Origin: Dipylidium caninum
Lineage: Eukaryota; Platyhelminthes; Cestoda; Cyclophyllidea; Dipylidiidae
Assembly: GCA_017562135.1 (NCBI GenBank)
Contig: QEYB01000526.1
Span: forward strand, 1-64,000
Direction of reading: 5' to 3'
DNA: 64,000 nucleotides
Positions 1-11,776 of the stretch are shown here, one piece after another; position 1 is the first letter of the stretch, and every line of letters starts with the position of its first letter. Made by a program: the position numbers and the translations under genes. The notes under the pieces were generated by a model. That model saw nothing but the letters and a program-made list of their open reading frames with translations. It did no database searches and was not told the origin of the DNA.

Positions 1-3000
1 GGCCACATTTTGTATGTGGAACCCTTTTTGAGTGGGGACAACTACAATGCGATTTTCGGGTTATTCTGGACTTGGCCTACCTGTTGTCCTAGCAGGAGGA
101 TGTTCGTCAGTGTTTTCTCCTAGTTTTCCTCTGAAATAACGTGGGTATTAATGGTTGATCCCTATGCCCTCGTCTCTCTTCTTAGTGCCATTATCGCGGA
201 ACTATGAACCTGCTTGTTTTTCTCACTTGGGGTTGCATCTCCTGGTATCACCACGGCCGCATCGGCTTGGTTAATTTCTTGCGTTATTCACTCTCTCGCC
301 TTCTACTTTATCATTTCAGGTATTGCTCAGCGAGTTGTGCTGAAGCAATGCTGGCGATGCGTTGATGTGTAATATCCGTGTATTTTTTAGGCTGCAGAGG
401 ACTTGCTGCAGTCGACTGGTTGGCCGCGCTGTGCTGACTTGCATGGGAACTGGTTTGGGAAGAAAAGGTGAGGTTTTCCTGCTTTCTTGGTTAATTGCTT
501 GGACGTAGTATATATGCAATGTTGGCTTGTGAACTAAAAATACCACCCCTTTGACGAGTCGATTTTTATTTTATTAGTGTGTCTAAATGTTGCCAGTTGC
601 CCAATATTGTTTGGGATGTTGACACTGTGTTTGAATCAATGGTTCTTTCCAATTTGTGAGAAAGTGTGATGGCCGATGCAACACCCTAGTTGACAAATGA
701 TGAGGGGGATGTTTTGTTTCCCGCCCACTTGACAAAAGCCCACATGGAGGCTGTGGTCAAGTTTGGTGGAATGGCAAATTGTGCTGTAGACTTTTTGTTT
801 TTTAATTTAGAAGGTGGCTTTAAAAGCATCGTTGTATGGCCGCCTACTTTGTTCTCGAACGCGTTAAAGCTTACGTCTAGTGGGGCCCATAACCCGTAGT
901 TTAGCTATTGTTCAGTAAAATTCACCCCAACAGTGGAACCTCTGTCACCAACGCTGAAACAAGCGGTTGTTTAAACAGTGGCATTGTTTACCTATGACCT
1001 TTCGGTTGTGCCAACGTAGTTTGAGTTTGGTTTGCCAGGGAAAGAGAGCCTATTTTTGGTATATCCGTCGCGTCAACTTGGATGCTGCACAGGGTGGTTA
1101 TGGCACCGGCCCTTGTCTTACACGTGCCTTGCGATGACGCATACGAGGTTTGGCAAATGAATTGCGGATTTTATCATTTTCCGGTGAACAGTGAGTGTAA
1201 TGGCGGGTGTTCGGCGAGAGGCGTAAGTTGAACGTTGGGTAGGAGTATGTTTAGTGGCCACTTGAGCCCTTGGGTGGAGTTGGAGGCAGAATGAATATCT
1301 GGACGGCGTGGCGGTGACGGCAGGAGGCAGAGGTGTGCATTCCCTCGTCTCTTACTCGTATCGCGTTAGTAGGTGTTGTAACAGACGGCCAGAGATTGGT
1401 GAATGTGGTGTTCGTGGCAAAGTGTCGCCGTAGTGAGGGAGGAGTGACAGTGCGGAGGCCTGCTTTGAATGCATGAGTGCGGCCACATGCGTTGGAGCGC
1501 GTGTCCCGTGTGATGAAGCCTTTCCTGGTATTTGTGGTACATTTCACTTTCAAAGCCTATTCGTCGACCGCATCTTCACGGAGTCTTCAAGCAAAACTGA
1601 TTTAACTCCGGAAGCCTTTCGTTTTCACGTCCACACGCCTATACGATGGACGTCCCTTCGATTTTCGCGAGGTTGTGCATTTAGCATGAGATTGTGGAGC
1701 TACACCGCCGATGTGCATTTCTCTTGTAGACGCGGTTTTATCCTTGGTGTGTGGAACTCACACGTCAGTTTGGGGAATATTGTGGGCGGTCTGCTGGCGG
1801 GGATCTTCGTGGAAGCCGCCTGGGGATGGTCCTTCGTTGTGCCCGGCCTGCTGGTCATTGTCATGGGCGTTCTGGTCAGTCTCTTCCTCGTCCCATGTAG
1901 GCGTCTGCCCTGATTCCTGTTGCCGTGCACCCTGCTGTGTGTGTGTGTGTGTGTGTCTAAGCTTTACCTGCCTTCATTGATAGATCCGGAGGATTTGGGC
2001 TTCTCCGCTGCTGGCACGACAGTGAAGGTGAGGACTTTCTCTCATGGCGTTGTCAGTTCCACCGAGAATTGTTGCGGATGAGGGCGGTGGGGTGTGGCAG
2101 CGCGCACCACGTTGTCTTGGTTAGCGTCATCCGTCGAACAGCGGAAGGGGCTCGCAGTGGCCTCGGCCGGGACGGACGGGACCGGGACGGGACGGGACGG
2201 GACGACGGAGGACGGGACGGGACGGGACGGGACGGGACGGGACGGGACGGGACGGGACAGGACGGGGAGGAGAGGAGAGGAGATGAGTGCGAATGGAGAG
2301 TGCTGTTTGATTAGTCTTGCGAGAGGTGCTCCTCGATGAAGCTACTCAGGTTATGCTGGCCCGCCAGCCATTCGTGCGTGAGGCTGTAGCGCTCTTAGTG
2401 AGGAGGGGAAGGTGTCAGTTCAAATCGAGGGTAGGCGGAAGGCCCCATTTGACGTGGTGGACACCAGGTGGGAGCCTCGTTGAGACAGTGGCAGGTTGGT
2501 CTGAAGAATCCGTGGCGTGACAAGTTGGCATTATCGCTTGTTGAGGAGGAATCGGCGCTGGCACCGAGAGATGCGCGCCAAGGTGCCATGGTTGGTGGTT
2601 CTCACTCGCTGCCTCGTGTTCACCCACAATGGTCGCCACCTCGTCGGGTCAGTAGGGCCAGTTGACTGTGTCCGTGGACCCCTTGCAACCGGCGTCGCCG
2701 TCGCCGTCGCCGTCTCCGAGAGTTGAAGCGGCTGCGGTGCCAAAGTTGTCGATCACTCACTGACCTCAAACCTTTCTTCAGACTGACGAGCGAGGCTGCG
2801 AGGAGGCAGCGGAAGCGTCGCCGGATCGGGTGAGTCCACCTGATGGCCTTCATTAGACACATGTGTTTTTTTGCTTTTGGCGATTATGGGGCCGGTTTGT
2901 CGGAGAGTTCACGCAGAAGGTGGACCAGAGTGGGTTGAGGAGAGGTGAGAGGTAGACACTGTGTTGCTTTGTGATGTGTGTTTCAGTTGAAGTGAATTGC

Positions 3001-5305
3001 AGTGGAACTTGGAGGAGGCACGGATAGACGACTGATGAGTGAAGTAGGCGACGAGTTAGTGGAGAGAAGCAGCTTTCATGAGAGGTCGTTTGCTCGCCCT
3101 TTCAGCCACCAGAGTCCGCAGACGTGGACGAGGATACTGAACCTCTACTCGGATCCGAGGGTGGCCAAGTCTCCCGAGAAGACGTTAGGGCGATCAGCTT
3201 CTGCGGCGCTCTCGCTGTTCCGGTGAGCTGATTGCTTGTCTTATTTCGTGGGGCGTTGGATAATCACCACTGCGTGTTTTTGAAAATAGCTCCTCACACC
3301 TCTCATTTTTGCCCGGCTTATAGTGCGCTTTCCCTACAGGCAGTCGCTTTTGTGTAGCCGCCACTTCTTCGTTTTTATGGATTGTCTTCTGTTGGCTTGA
3401 TTCTCACTAAATCATGCACGAATTGCTTCGTGGCCTTGTAGGGCGTCGTTGAATACTCGTTATGTCTATTCTTCGCCAAGTCTACTGCCTATATCTTTCT
3501 CTTCTGGCTGCCGCGGTACATCAGAGAGGCGAACGGATTTGAGGCAACCTTGTCAGCCGACATATCGACGGTCTTCGACGTGGGCGGAATCGTGGGTGGC
3601 GTCGTGGCCGGGCTGGTCATGGACCGGCTGGCGTGCAGTGCCACAGTCTGTGTGGTCATGCTCCTCCTCGGGATGCCCTCTGTAAGTGCGCCTCTCCGAC
3701 GCAGCGTCTTTCTGTGGCGGTAGTGGGCAGGAGAAAACACCTCGAGAAGTGCTGGTTGGAGTCGGTGCCTCGGACAGTCGGTTAATTGTCCACCAAACAC
3801 GTGGACTGCGTTGGATGGGTGGTGAGGGGAGGCGGTGGGCGACGAGACGGGCAGACGACAGACAGACAGAGACAGGCAGTGAGGCAGGCGAGAGAGAGAC
3901 TGTGGTGAAGGAGGGAACGGGAGAGTGAGGCATTTGAGGGGATTGCACCACGTCGTGTGGCTCATCGCCTGTTGAAGACTCGTCTTTTCCCTCTTATTTT
4001 CCAGCTCTACGTCTACTACCTCGTGGGCGCGTCCTCAGTGCCAGTCTGCATGTGTGCGTAAGGCTGTCTTTGCTTCCCCCACCTCCATGCATGTCGTCGC
4101 GGCAAATAGTCTTATCGCTGTGAGGTCCATGATGGACAGATTATTATGCATCCAACCTCATCGGGGTGCCTTTTCTCTCAACGTCCAGCTTTTCTGTTGG
4201 TCCTGGGATTCCTCATCGTTGGACCGTATTCTCTCATCACGACGGCCGTATCGGCTGACCTCGGGACGCACCAGTCACTTCGTGGCAACGCGAAAGCCCT
4301 GGCAACAGTCGTGGCCATCATCGACGGGACTGGTTCGCTAGGTAGGGCGCATTCTACGAATGAATTTCACTTTGTGTCCATTTAATTCTTAGCTGTTAGA
4401 GGCTTGGTGAACTGATGGGGGCATGAACGCAATGTTGTTAAGCCTCTTTCACCCTTGACAAGAAAGTTGCGTAAGGCTTGCTCGCTTGCTTGCGCGTAAG
4501 GGTCTACTGATGCTCCACTTTACGAAGCCGGCTGGCAGACTCGAGGGGCCCCTTAAACACCGCAGTTTGCTCTACTGCATCTCCCCCCCCCTCCCCCTTA
4601 AAAGAACAGGCTTTGAAGGATTGTGTTAATAAGTCGGGCGTCTGGTCGACTTTTGCGTAGGACACTGAGATTCGTGGCGGTGTGTGATTGTCCCGAGGTG
4701 GGTGTTATGAGAGCAGCAGGGCGGGCGCGGTTAGTTTCGAAGGTGGCGCGGCCTCCGACAAGTCCTCAGTCAGAATGCAGTCCCCCGGTGGTGGGGACGG
4801 CGTTGGGGGTGGTGGTGGTGGTGGTGGTGGTGATGGCGATTGACAGGCGCGGTGAATGGTGATTCTTTCCAACAGGCGCTGCCCTCGGTCCCTGCATCGT
4901 GGGTCTCCTTGTCGACTACGGTTGGCTGTACACGTTCCTGATGCTCATCGCCTCCCTGGGGATCGCAGTTATGGTGAGGAAGGAGTGGAGTTTGCCTGCG
5001 TTTTGTCTCTGCACTGCCCCGCGGCCGGTGTTGTGATGAGGCGGAGCCGAGCAACCAACGAGTCCGTGATGTTGGTTGCCCGACTGCGCCAATTCGTGTC
5101 TCTGTCTGTCTGTCTGTCTGTCTGTCTCTGGTTGTGCGTGCGTGCGTGCGTGCGTGTTTGTGCGTGTGTTTGTTTGCATGAACGAGGTAGGATTCAAATG
5201 GGTTTTTTGTGTTGTTTGGACGAAAATTAGTGCCTTCTTCGTCGAGCGTTCAAGGAGCTGCGTGCCTGCAATCGCTCGTCGACGCACAGCCTCCCGCCAC
5301 CCTAA
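1..5305 (+). CDS. SLC37A2: SLC37-type sugar-phosphate exchanger, left-arm copy, 5' exons disrupted
   Basis: This is the second copy of the major-facilitator SLC37 family, which exchanges glucose-6-phosphate for phosphate at the endoplasmic reticulum membrane. Exons 5-13 are in frame with good splice sites: 1730-1896, 1984-2027, 2782-2829, 3106-3222, 3442-3681, 4005-4053, 4189-4341, 4876-4973 and 5231-5305 (stop TAA). Exon lengths and phases match the right-arm gene exactly. Exon 4 (391-467) keeps its length of 77 nt but is internally out of frame through offsetting one-base indels. Exon 3 (about 195-320) and exon 2 (1-112) carry several frame-breaking indels, and exon 1 lies outside the window. 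In exons 9 and 11 this copy is closer to vertebrate SLC37A2 than the right copy is, for example GTHQSLRGNAKALATVVAI. It is either a 5'-decayed paralogue or a sound gene with base errors near the sequence end. Confidence 0.8.
2169..2262. repeat. GGGAC pentanucleotide microsatellite
   Basis: About 18 near-perfect copies of GGGAC sit inside SLC37 intron 6 of the left arm. The mirror position near 25.9 kb in the right arm has only irregular pyrimidine-rich sequence, so the array expanded after duplication. Confidence 0.9.
5097..5154. repeat. TCTG and GTGC tetranucleotide microsatellites
   Basis: TCTG repeats (5,097-5,127) are followed by GTGC repeats, in the last SLC37 intron of the left arm. 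The right-arm counterpart at 23,277-23,364 has the same order with different lengths. Confidence 0.9.
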
Positions 5306-6795
5306 AAATGCCTCCCGCCCCCTCGTGCAGCCCCGCAGCGCAGCACCCGGTCCGGCGTGCGGCGTTGCAACTCGGACAACTGTGTCTTGTCCGCCTTCTC
5401 GCTGTACACGAGCGCTGACTGGACAGGCGCCATTTTAATCATGTTTGCCTTTTTTGTTGCGTGTATGCAAATACGACGTTGGCTTGACTCCTCCTCTGCC
5501 TCCCGCCTCTCGTGGCCTCTCGTGGCCTGCATGGGGGCGGGGCTCGTGTGGAGTCCTCGAGGAAGGAGGCGAGGCGAGTGGCAGCGCGTGGCCTGGCGTG
5601 TGAGTGGCGGTGGGGCAGGGCAGAGCGCAAAGGTGGCCGTGACCCCGCGAACACACTTCTGAGGTCAGGTGCCCGACGCTGCCTCATGCCTCGTGTCGTG
5701 CGAGGCGGAAAGGTCAGACGGCAGGTTGGCGTGAACCGTGTGACAGACAGTGAGGTGGACTTTCTCCTTTGCCCTTTACCCTTTGCCCCAACGTGCTCGT
5801 TCTTTCGATCATCTGTTGTGGCCGAGGTTGCTGTCATCGGCGTGGCGGCTGTGGGAGGTGCGGTGCGGTGGCAGTCCACGGTCAGGGCGGGTTGTGGGCC
5901 GAGTGTTGGCTGAACGGCCAACGCAGTCTTCTGCCCACCAGGCAACTGCGCTCTCAGTCGCAGGTGCTGGAGGCATCCACTGCCTGCCATGCAAGCGGGT
6001 CTGTGGCCCAGTGACGCGTAAGAGGCGCACTCTCGGCCAACCGGTGTCCCGATGCGGTGAGGGAGGGCGTTGTGACGCGCTAAATATTGTCGTCCCACTG
6101 TCCGAAGTCGACAAATTGTGCGCATTTGTAGAGGCTGCGAGGCGGCGGCATGCGAGGAATGCTATTTTGGTAAATGGCTTTGCGAGAATACGGGAAGGGA
6201 CGACATCTACTGTCGTCACTTGTGGCTCCTGACGATTGATTGGCGAGTCGGGCGGCCTCGTTGGTCTCCTCGGAGGGTGCCACATCCTCCGTTGGGGAAG
6301 TGCTTTCCTTCCTTCATTCCCTCTTTCCTTCTTCCCTTCCTTTCGTGCTACCTCGGCTGCAGTCTTCCTCAGCTGGCACTGACGTGTGTTGAGTGGAAGC
6401 AGGGCGGCCTGAGGTGGTGGCGAGAGGCGGTTGGTGGAGTTGTTGACACAGGAGAGGGAAACGAGGTGGTCGAAGGATGGAGGCGACTTCCGTAGGACGT
6501 GGGTGGAGGCGAGAGAATGGCTTGGGCTCTCATGGGATGCCCGCCTTCTCGCGCGTGGGCATCCACTCAAGCCTTCCTGTCAATCGTCCTACCAGTCGGT
6601 CTGAGAGATTGGCAATGGGCGGCTGTCTTGAGCCTGGGACGCTGTTCAACGGCCTAGCAAGGCTTCTTTCTCCTCGTCCCGGCCCTGCACCCCGTGCCCC
6701 CAAGAGAGTGAGAAGAAAAGGTGGAAGGCAGGGTGAAGAATCGCATAAGTTGCTACATGTGGTGTTTGCAGGCAGTTGGGAGGTGCACACGGACC

Positions 6796-8079
6796 CTATC
6801 GGCATTTGCACAAGCGCAGTTTGGACATCAACGCCAGCGCAGCCAGCGCGAAGAGGAGGAACTGAAGTGGAGAAAGGCGGGAGGGTGGCACAAAGGTGGA
6901 CGAGTGGAAACGGCCGGGCCGGAAGGGGAAGGGGGGAGGGGGCAGGGGGGGCAGGGTCGGGGTGGGGAGGGGAGGGGAGGGGCTGTGAACCGCGCATACC
7001 TGCACCAAGAGAATGCTCACGCAGGTGAGAGTGAAGGTCCTCATCTCGCGCCGGAGGAAGCTGGTGACCCGACTGCGGCACCCGATTATCCACCGCACTT
7101 CGAGGGAGTCGCACCGGCACACTTTGTGGAGGCCGCGCACGCAGCATTCCTTGGGGCAGATTCCTGCGCATGGAGGAGGGACCGTCAGCGAACCACCGCC
7201 GGACAGGCACACGTGTCTTTGCGTCGCTGGTTTTGTCCACAGCCTACAACCCGTGACCGATGCGTGCGGGGGTTGGAGTGCGCCCTCACGAGACTGGACT
7301 GCCCCTCGACGCTGCCACTGTCGCGCAGGTCGAGAATATTCAACGTGTATGGTTGTGTGGCGTAAACAGCTGCCAGAGACCACCGAGCAGCCACTGGGAG
7401 GCCAGTTAACCAGTGGACCGGTGGGGAGCAGTTGGCCCCCAGCCGAGGCTTCAATGGTCGTGCGAGTGAATGACAACGAGGTGTACGCGACCGCTTTCCC
7501 CGCCCTGCTTCTCTGCTGGTGAACGGTTAGAGTGTTCTTGGCCGGATCGTCTGGTCGCTGTCTCGTTGTCCCCGCCACCTCCTCTCTCGCACGGCGGCTC
7601 AGACGGCCGGTGCGCGACTGCCCAGCGGCACTTGCACACCCGCTTAGCATCACTGTCCCTCACGATGCGGTTGACCGCCTCCTCGAGGGCATTTTCTGGC
7701 ATGCTGCCGGCGGTGGCCCGACTGCACCGCGCCCACTTGGGGTGGGGGAGAAGCTTACCTGGGGGGAGGTGGCTGACGTTGAAGTCGTGAGGCGAGTCCA
7801 TGCCGCAGCACTGAGCACCGTCGCCCTCGACCTCGCCCTAAACCAGCCAGGAGTCCTTTCAGCGGCGGTCAAGACGCTGACCTGCGACCATTGACAGAGG
7901 CAGTGAACTCACAGTTTGTAGGATGAGCGACCAGATGAGGGTGGAAAATCCCGAGGCCCCCTCGAAATCGCGCAGCATGTAGGCGAGCAGGGAAGTCACC
8001 GCTTTTACGAACTAGGCAAATGGCAAACAGAGGAGAGTCGAGCTTTCTCGACCAGAGCGGTGGCTCTGTGTGTTTGTGG

Positions 8080-8129
<50 letters not shown>

Positions 8130-9677
8130 CGCTTACAAGGTCTTGGGTGCTGAAGAGGACAATTATTCCGACGCCCTCGAGGAACACCATCATGCCAAGC
8201 AGTCCGGCGTACTGCAAAGGGGAAGTGGCATGTTAGAGCTGCAAGTGGACGGCGTGACACGTCTTCGGGCCAAGTGGCGTGGCGGCGTGACATGGAGGCC
8301 CTTCGAGGATGCCGCCAGAGCTGACCTCCCAGCCACCGCCCAATTCCATCGCCGCGTGGGGGAGGTCGACGCGAGGCGCGCGTGTGCTCGCAAGTCGTTG
8401 GCGCTCGAAGGGCAAAGCGTCGTGGGCTGCGGTGGGAGCGTTGGTGGCGGCGTTTTACTTGGCCGAGTGACGAGTGGATGTCATTCTCGAGTACCGCACC
8501 GAACGCGCCGACACTTAGACGCGTGAAACGCTGACGGAGGTGAGAAGAGTCAGACGCCGGTGCTGCGACTGTCCTTCCCCGACATTTAACCGCTCAGACA
8601 CTGGGTGATGCGAAGCCACCTTCAGTCGGGTGGCGTGGCGGGGGTCGTAAGGGGTGGGGCGGGGAGAGAGGAATTTGGGCTGTGACTGTTTCTCGCATGC
8701 CATGCTGTCAGTTCACCGACTGGTACCTCTCACACGGATTGTGGTTGTCGACAGACGAGTTTAGGCGCTGTGGAGGGCTGTGCGCCGGCACTTCCACTTG
8801 ACCTTGATTCTTTCGTGTTGACTTGTGGCCGGCAGTGTTGCCAAAGGCAGAGGCGGAGGCGAAGGGGTGGCGGCACTTTTGCGACCTCCCCTCCGAAACA
8901 CTCACTCGACTCGTTTCGCCTGCGTCGTTAACGAGCGAAGAAACTCGGTCTCTCGACGTAACAAGGGTCATTCGGTCGGTCAACGGGCGGTCCGACAGAG
9001 AGGTCGCGCTTTATGACAGATGACGGGAATCTCGTGCTGATGCCACCCGAGTTGGAAACGGAGCTAAATTCATCATGAAATCGGCCTGCGATGCGTTCAG
9101 CTACGCCACACTTCCTCGAAGTTCTCGGTTCCACGTGGCCCGTTCTCACTGGTGGGGAGTCTTTGGTATGAACGTGGTACTCTCCACGGTGCTCGCCTCT
9201 ACCAACCCACCCTTGCATTGGCGCGTCGTGAGAGCCGCTTCTGTTCTATTCGACACCCATTCTTCGCCACCAGCCTCCATCCCGGCAACGACTCGCTCCA
9301 CTTTTCCCCTGCACTGGGCGAAGGGTGACACACCGTCTCCCTGACGCTTGAAGGCGTCACATGGTGGACGCCCAGGTCGGTAGGGAGCGTGGCGTAAGTG
9401 CGCAGAGGCGCTTCGCCGACCACTCACTCATCGAACCCCATTTTTGTGGTGTCGGCTGCGTGCCGCGGCACCGGCCACCACCCAAGCAGCCGCGAAGGAG
9501 GCGACTCAGTCCCTCGGCGCATCACCACCCTCTGCTCCCGTGTCCGCAGGTGCGAGTGTTAAGAGGAACTCACAAGGCGTAGCATCAGGAGACCGCCACA
9601 GCAGATCAACATGCAGGCGATGATGCAGAGGCAGAAGCAGACGGCTCCGCAGATGAGACAGACGTTGGCGAGTTCGT
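6796..9677 (-). CDS. Tetraspanin, left-arm copy (in frame), from TM2 to stop
   Basis: This four-helix membrane organiser has exons 9677-9574, 8530-8459, 8211-8137, 8011-7913, 7837 to about 7664, 7163 (or 7149)-7000 and 6861-6796 (stop TAG). Visible parts are a cysteine-rich hydrophobic helix (LICGAVCFCLCIIACMLICC), the post-TM2 motif VGAFGAVLENDIHSSLG, a TM3 exon (GLLGMMVFLEGVGIIVLF), a large loop with the CCG signature (AQCCGMDSPHDF), a later ECCVRG and IIGC, and a TM4 ending MSKLRLCKCR. These cysteines follow the tetraspanin loop order. The TM2, TM3 and TM4 exons join in phase. The join between the CCG exon and the ECC exon is not settled, with donors near 7,663 and 7,650 and acceptors at 7,163 and 7,149. 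The gene starts beyond the arm boundary, so its 5' part is unique to the spacer. It is tail-to-tail with left SLC37. Confidence 0.7.
8081..8128. repeat. (TG)24 dinucleotide microsatellite
   Basis: Forty-eight nucleotides of pure TG in the intron after the tetraspanin TM3 exon. The right-arm counterpart near 20,241 has only about nine CA units. Confidence 0.95.
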
Positions 9678-11776
9678 CTGCCGATATGAAGCAGAATTAG
9701 GAAGAGGAGGTTAAGCAGGCTGCGTAGGAGAAGTGGGCGAGCGGCAGTCCAGGGGAATGCGGATCTGTCGCATACAAGAACACTTCTATTTCCCCCGTCT
9801 ATTCACTTGGCCAACTAGTGGCTTTGTGAGGTAATAAGGCGGCCGTTAGGAGCGGCCATTCGGGAGTGTCGCAATGGGAATCTAAGGGACGCCTCCGCCC
9901 ACCCGCCTCGCAGTGCGCGAAGAGGTGGGCGTGCGCCCTAACCTGGCGCAGGGAAACACTCGGATGGTAGCTGAGACGACCTCCTTCCGAGTCGAGAAGA
10001 AGAATGAGATGAAGGGGAGAGGCGGAGCCCGACGAGGTTGTCCTGGATGATAAGACTGGCGAGTCCGCTGCGCCTTCTGCCTCGGTCGGTGTGCTTCTCG
10101 CCCAACTCGACACATTGCAAGTGCTCAGGGGTGGCGGGAATTTGACATGCCATCCTTGCACACCGGAGTCGTATACGAGGCAAGGCGATGGAGCAGCGAA
10201 ACTGACCTGCCGACAAGGCGTGCCTCAGGCCATCGTCCTGGCCTCAGTGTGTCGCCGTCAGGACAACCGGCCAAGTGGATGGAGAGCGGTCAGAGTGAAT
10301 TGGACTGGCAGCTGTTGATACTATTTTGGGAGGACAGCACACGTGCGCGGTGGAGGAGATAGACAAGGTTTGCTGGTCGGAGAAGAGTGCTGTCTTGACG
10401 CGGAATCGTCTGCTGGCATTTGCTGTGCGAGAAGGTGCTCTGTGAGGGACAGGAAAGGCTCCCCGGCCAACTCCGCCTCCCACGCGACTCCACGTCCTCA
10501 CGTGCTGTCGTCGGATGTCATGACGACCAACCAACGGTTCACTTCCCCCTCCTCTCCTCTCCCCCAAGTGTCTGTTCAGAGGAGCCGCGAATTTGGGCGC
10601 GTGGCATAACAACAGGCCGCACGACTTTACGACTTCCTGAGCGGAACATGAGCGACCTTCGATGAGACCTGGCAGTGGATGCCTTTTCAATCAATAGTGC
10701 CTTCACCGAGTGGAAGTAAGTTTTACCCAATATCCCCCACCGGCCATCCACATGGGACGGCGCCCTACCTAACCAAATACCCGGGACTGCGCTCAAATGA
10801 GCTCCACCACCGTAAGACGGACAGGAATCCTGGTCCTTCCGTCCAAATGCCTCCTTCTCCACAACACGTCTGTCGTTCTTCCCTGGAAGAGGGGAGCGGA
10901 AAGGACGAGGATGTCCCCGCCGCCCCACCTCAACGGAAATGACTACCCTGGTCCGCTGAAGTGCCAGGCGGAAGCGGAGGCGGAGATGTGCTTCATCCAG
11001 CAAACGACTTTCGTCCAATCCTCAACACAAGCACACAGCCTCTGCTCTTCTGGGTGCAGCATCCGAGGGGCATCACCATCCTCCTCCTCGCCTTGTGTGC
11101 ACTTCTCCGAGTCTCTCGCAGATGTCAGTCAGGGGGAATGCGCTAAGACGGTAGCGGTGGTGGCGCCCCCGGGAGATGTCAACGTTTCCTCTCCTGCCCT
11201 TCGACTCTGTGTGGAATGTGGAAACTGTTCAAGAAGGACAAAGGAGGCAAACCGCGGTCAGACTTTGTTTATCGACACTCAGTCTCGAATGACGGAGGTG
11301 AAGTGCAGCGGAAAAGTGTGCAAAGCGGGATAGAAGATTGTCTGAAGACGTCGTCACGCCGTGGATTGTGGTGTCATTCCCCTCCGCTGCTCTGGCAGTG
11401 GACCTCATCCTCTCACGACGCCCCTTCCAATCCTCGGTTTCCGAGCTGGTCGGTACATTCCCTGCGCATCAGAGCTGCTAATTTCAAGAGTTGTGCGTGG
11501 TGGGAGTGTCTGCTCATACGAGCTCGGCCCATGGTACATCGGGAGACCCCCAAGATCCCGAGACAAGGCTCTCCGTCACTGCTCAAGTGCTCTCTCCCCA
11601 TAGGCCGTCGAGGTAAGAGACAACCAGGTTTACAGGGGTAAACAGAGCTAGTGAGGCAGGGCAGCATCACTGCTGGGACACTCTTCCAGTCCCGCGTCCG
11701 TTGCAATGCCTGCCTGTCTTCCAGCCAGCGTCGACCGGTGATGTGCATGATGACAGACGGGAAATGGTAGACTTAC
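9678..11776. other. Intron or spacer sequence without a supported exon
   Basis: This lies between the second upstream tetraspanin exon and the TM2 exon. Several open frames exist on both strands but none shows a family motif, clean splice context or membrane pattern that I could defend. Confidence 0.5.

Larger units (their letters stand above)
1..8835. repeat. Left arm of large inverted duplication
   Basis: This arm is the reverse complement of 19,525-28,255 over almost its whole length. Landmarks pair in mirror order: the SLC37 stop at 5,303-5,305 pairs with 23,140-23,142, the tetraspanin TM3 exon at 8,137-8,211 pairs with 20,157-20,231, and the 48-nt SLC37 exon at 2,782-2,829 pairs with 25,378-25,425. 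Similarity is high in exons and most introns, roughly 90-95% where compared by eye. It is broken by microsatellite length differences and by one replaced patch around 3,228-3,495. The inner end lies near 8,835, where similarity to the right arm stops. The outer end is cut by the window edge. Confidence 0.93.

Noticed and set aside
4770..5054. A minus-strand open frame with a long histidine run
   Set aside because: The run is a translated GGT microsatellite in an SLC37 intron.
7720..7760. A 24-nt intron (gtaagc...ccaag) inside the tetraspanin CCG exon
   Set aside because: The left copy reads straight through in frame, and 24 nt is shorter than any other intron here. In the right copy the apparent need for splicing comes from a one-base insertion.
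8012..8526. Cys/Val- and Thr/His-repeat proteins on both strands
   Set aside because: They are translations of the (TG)24 microsatellite in the tetraspanin intron.
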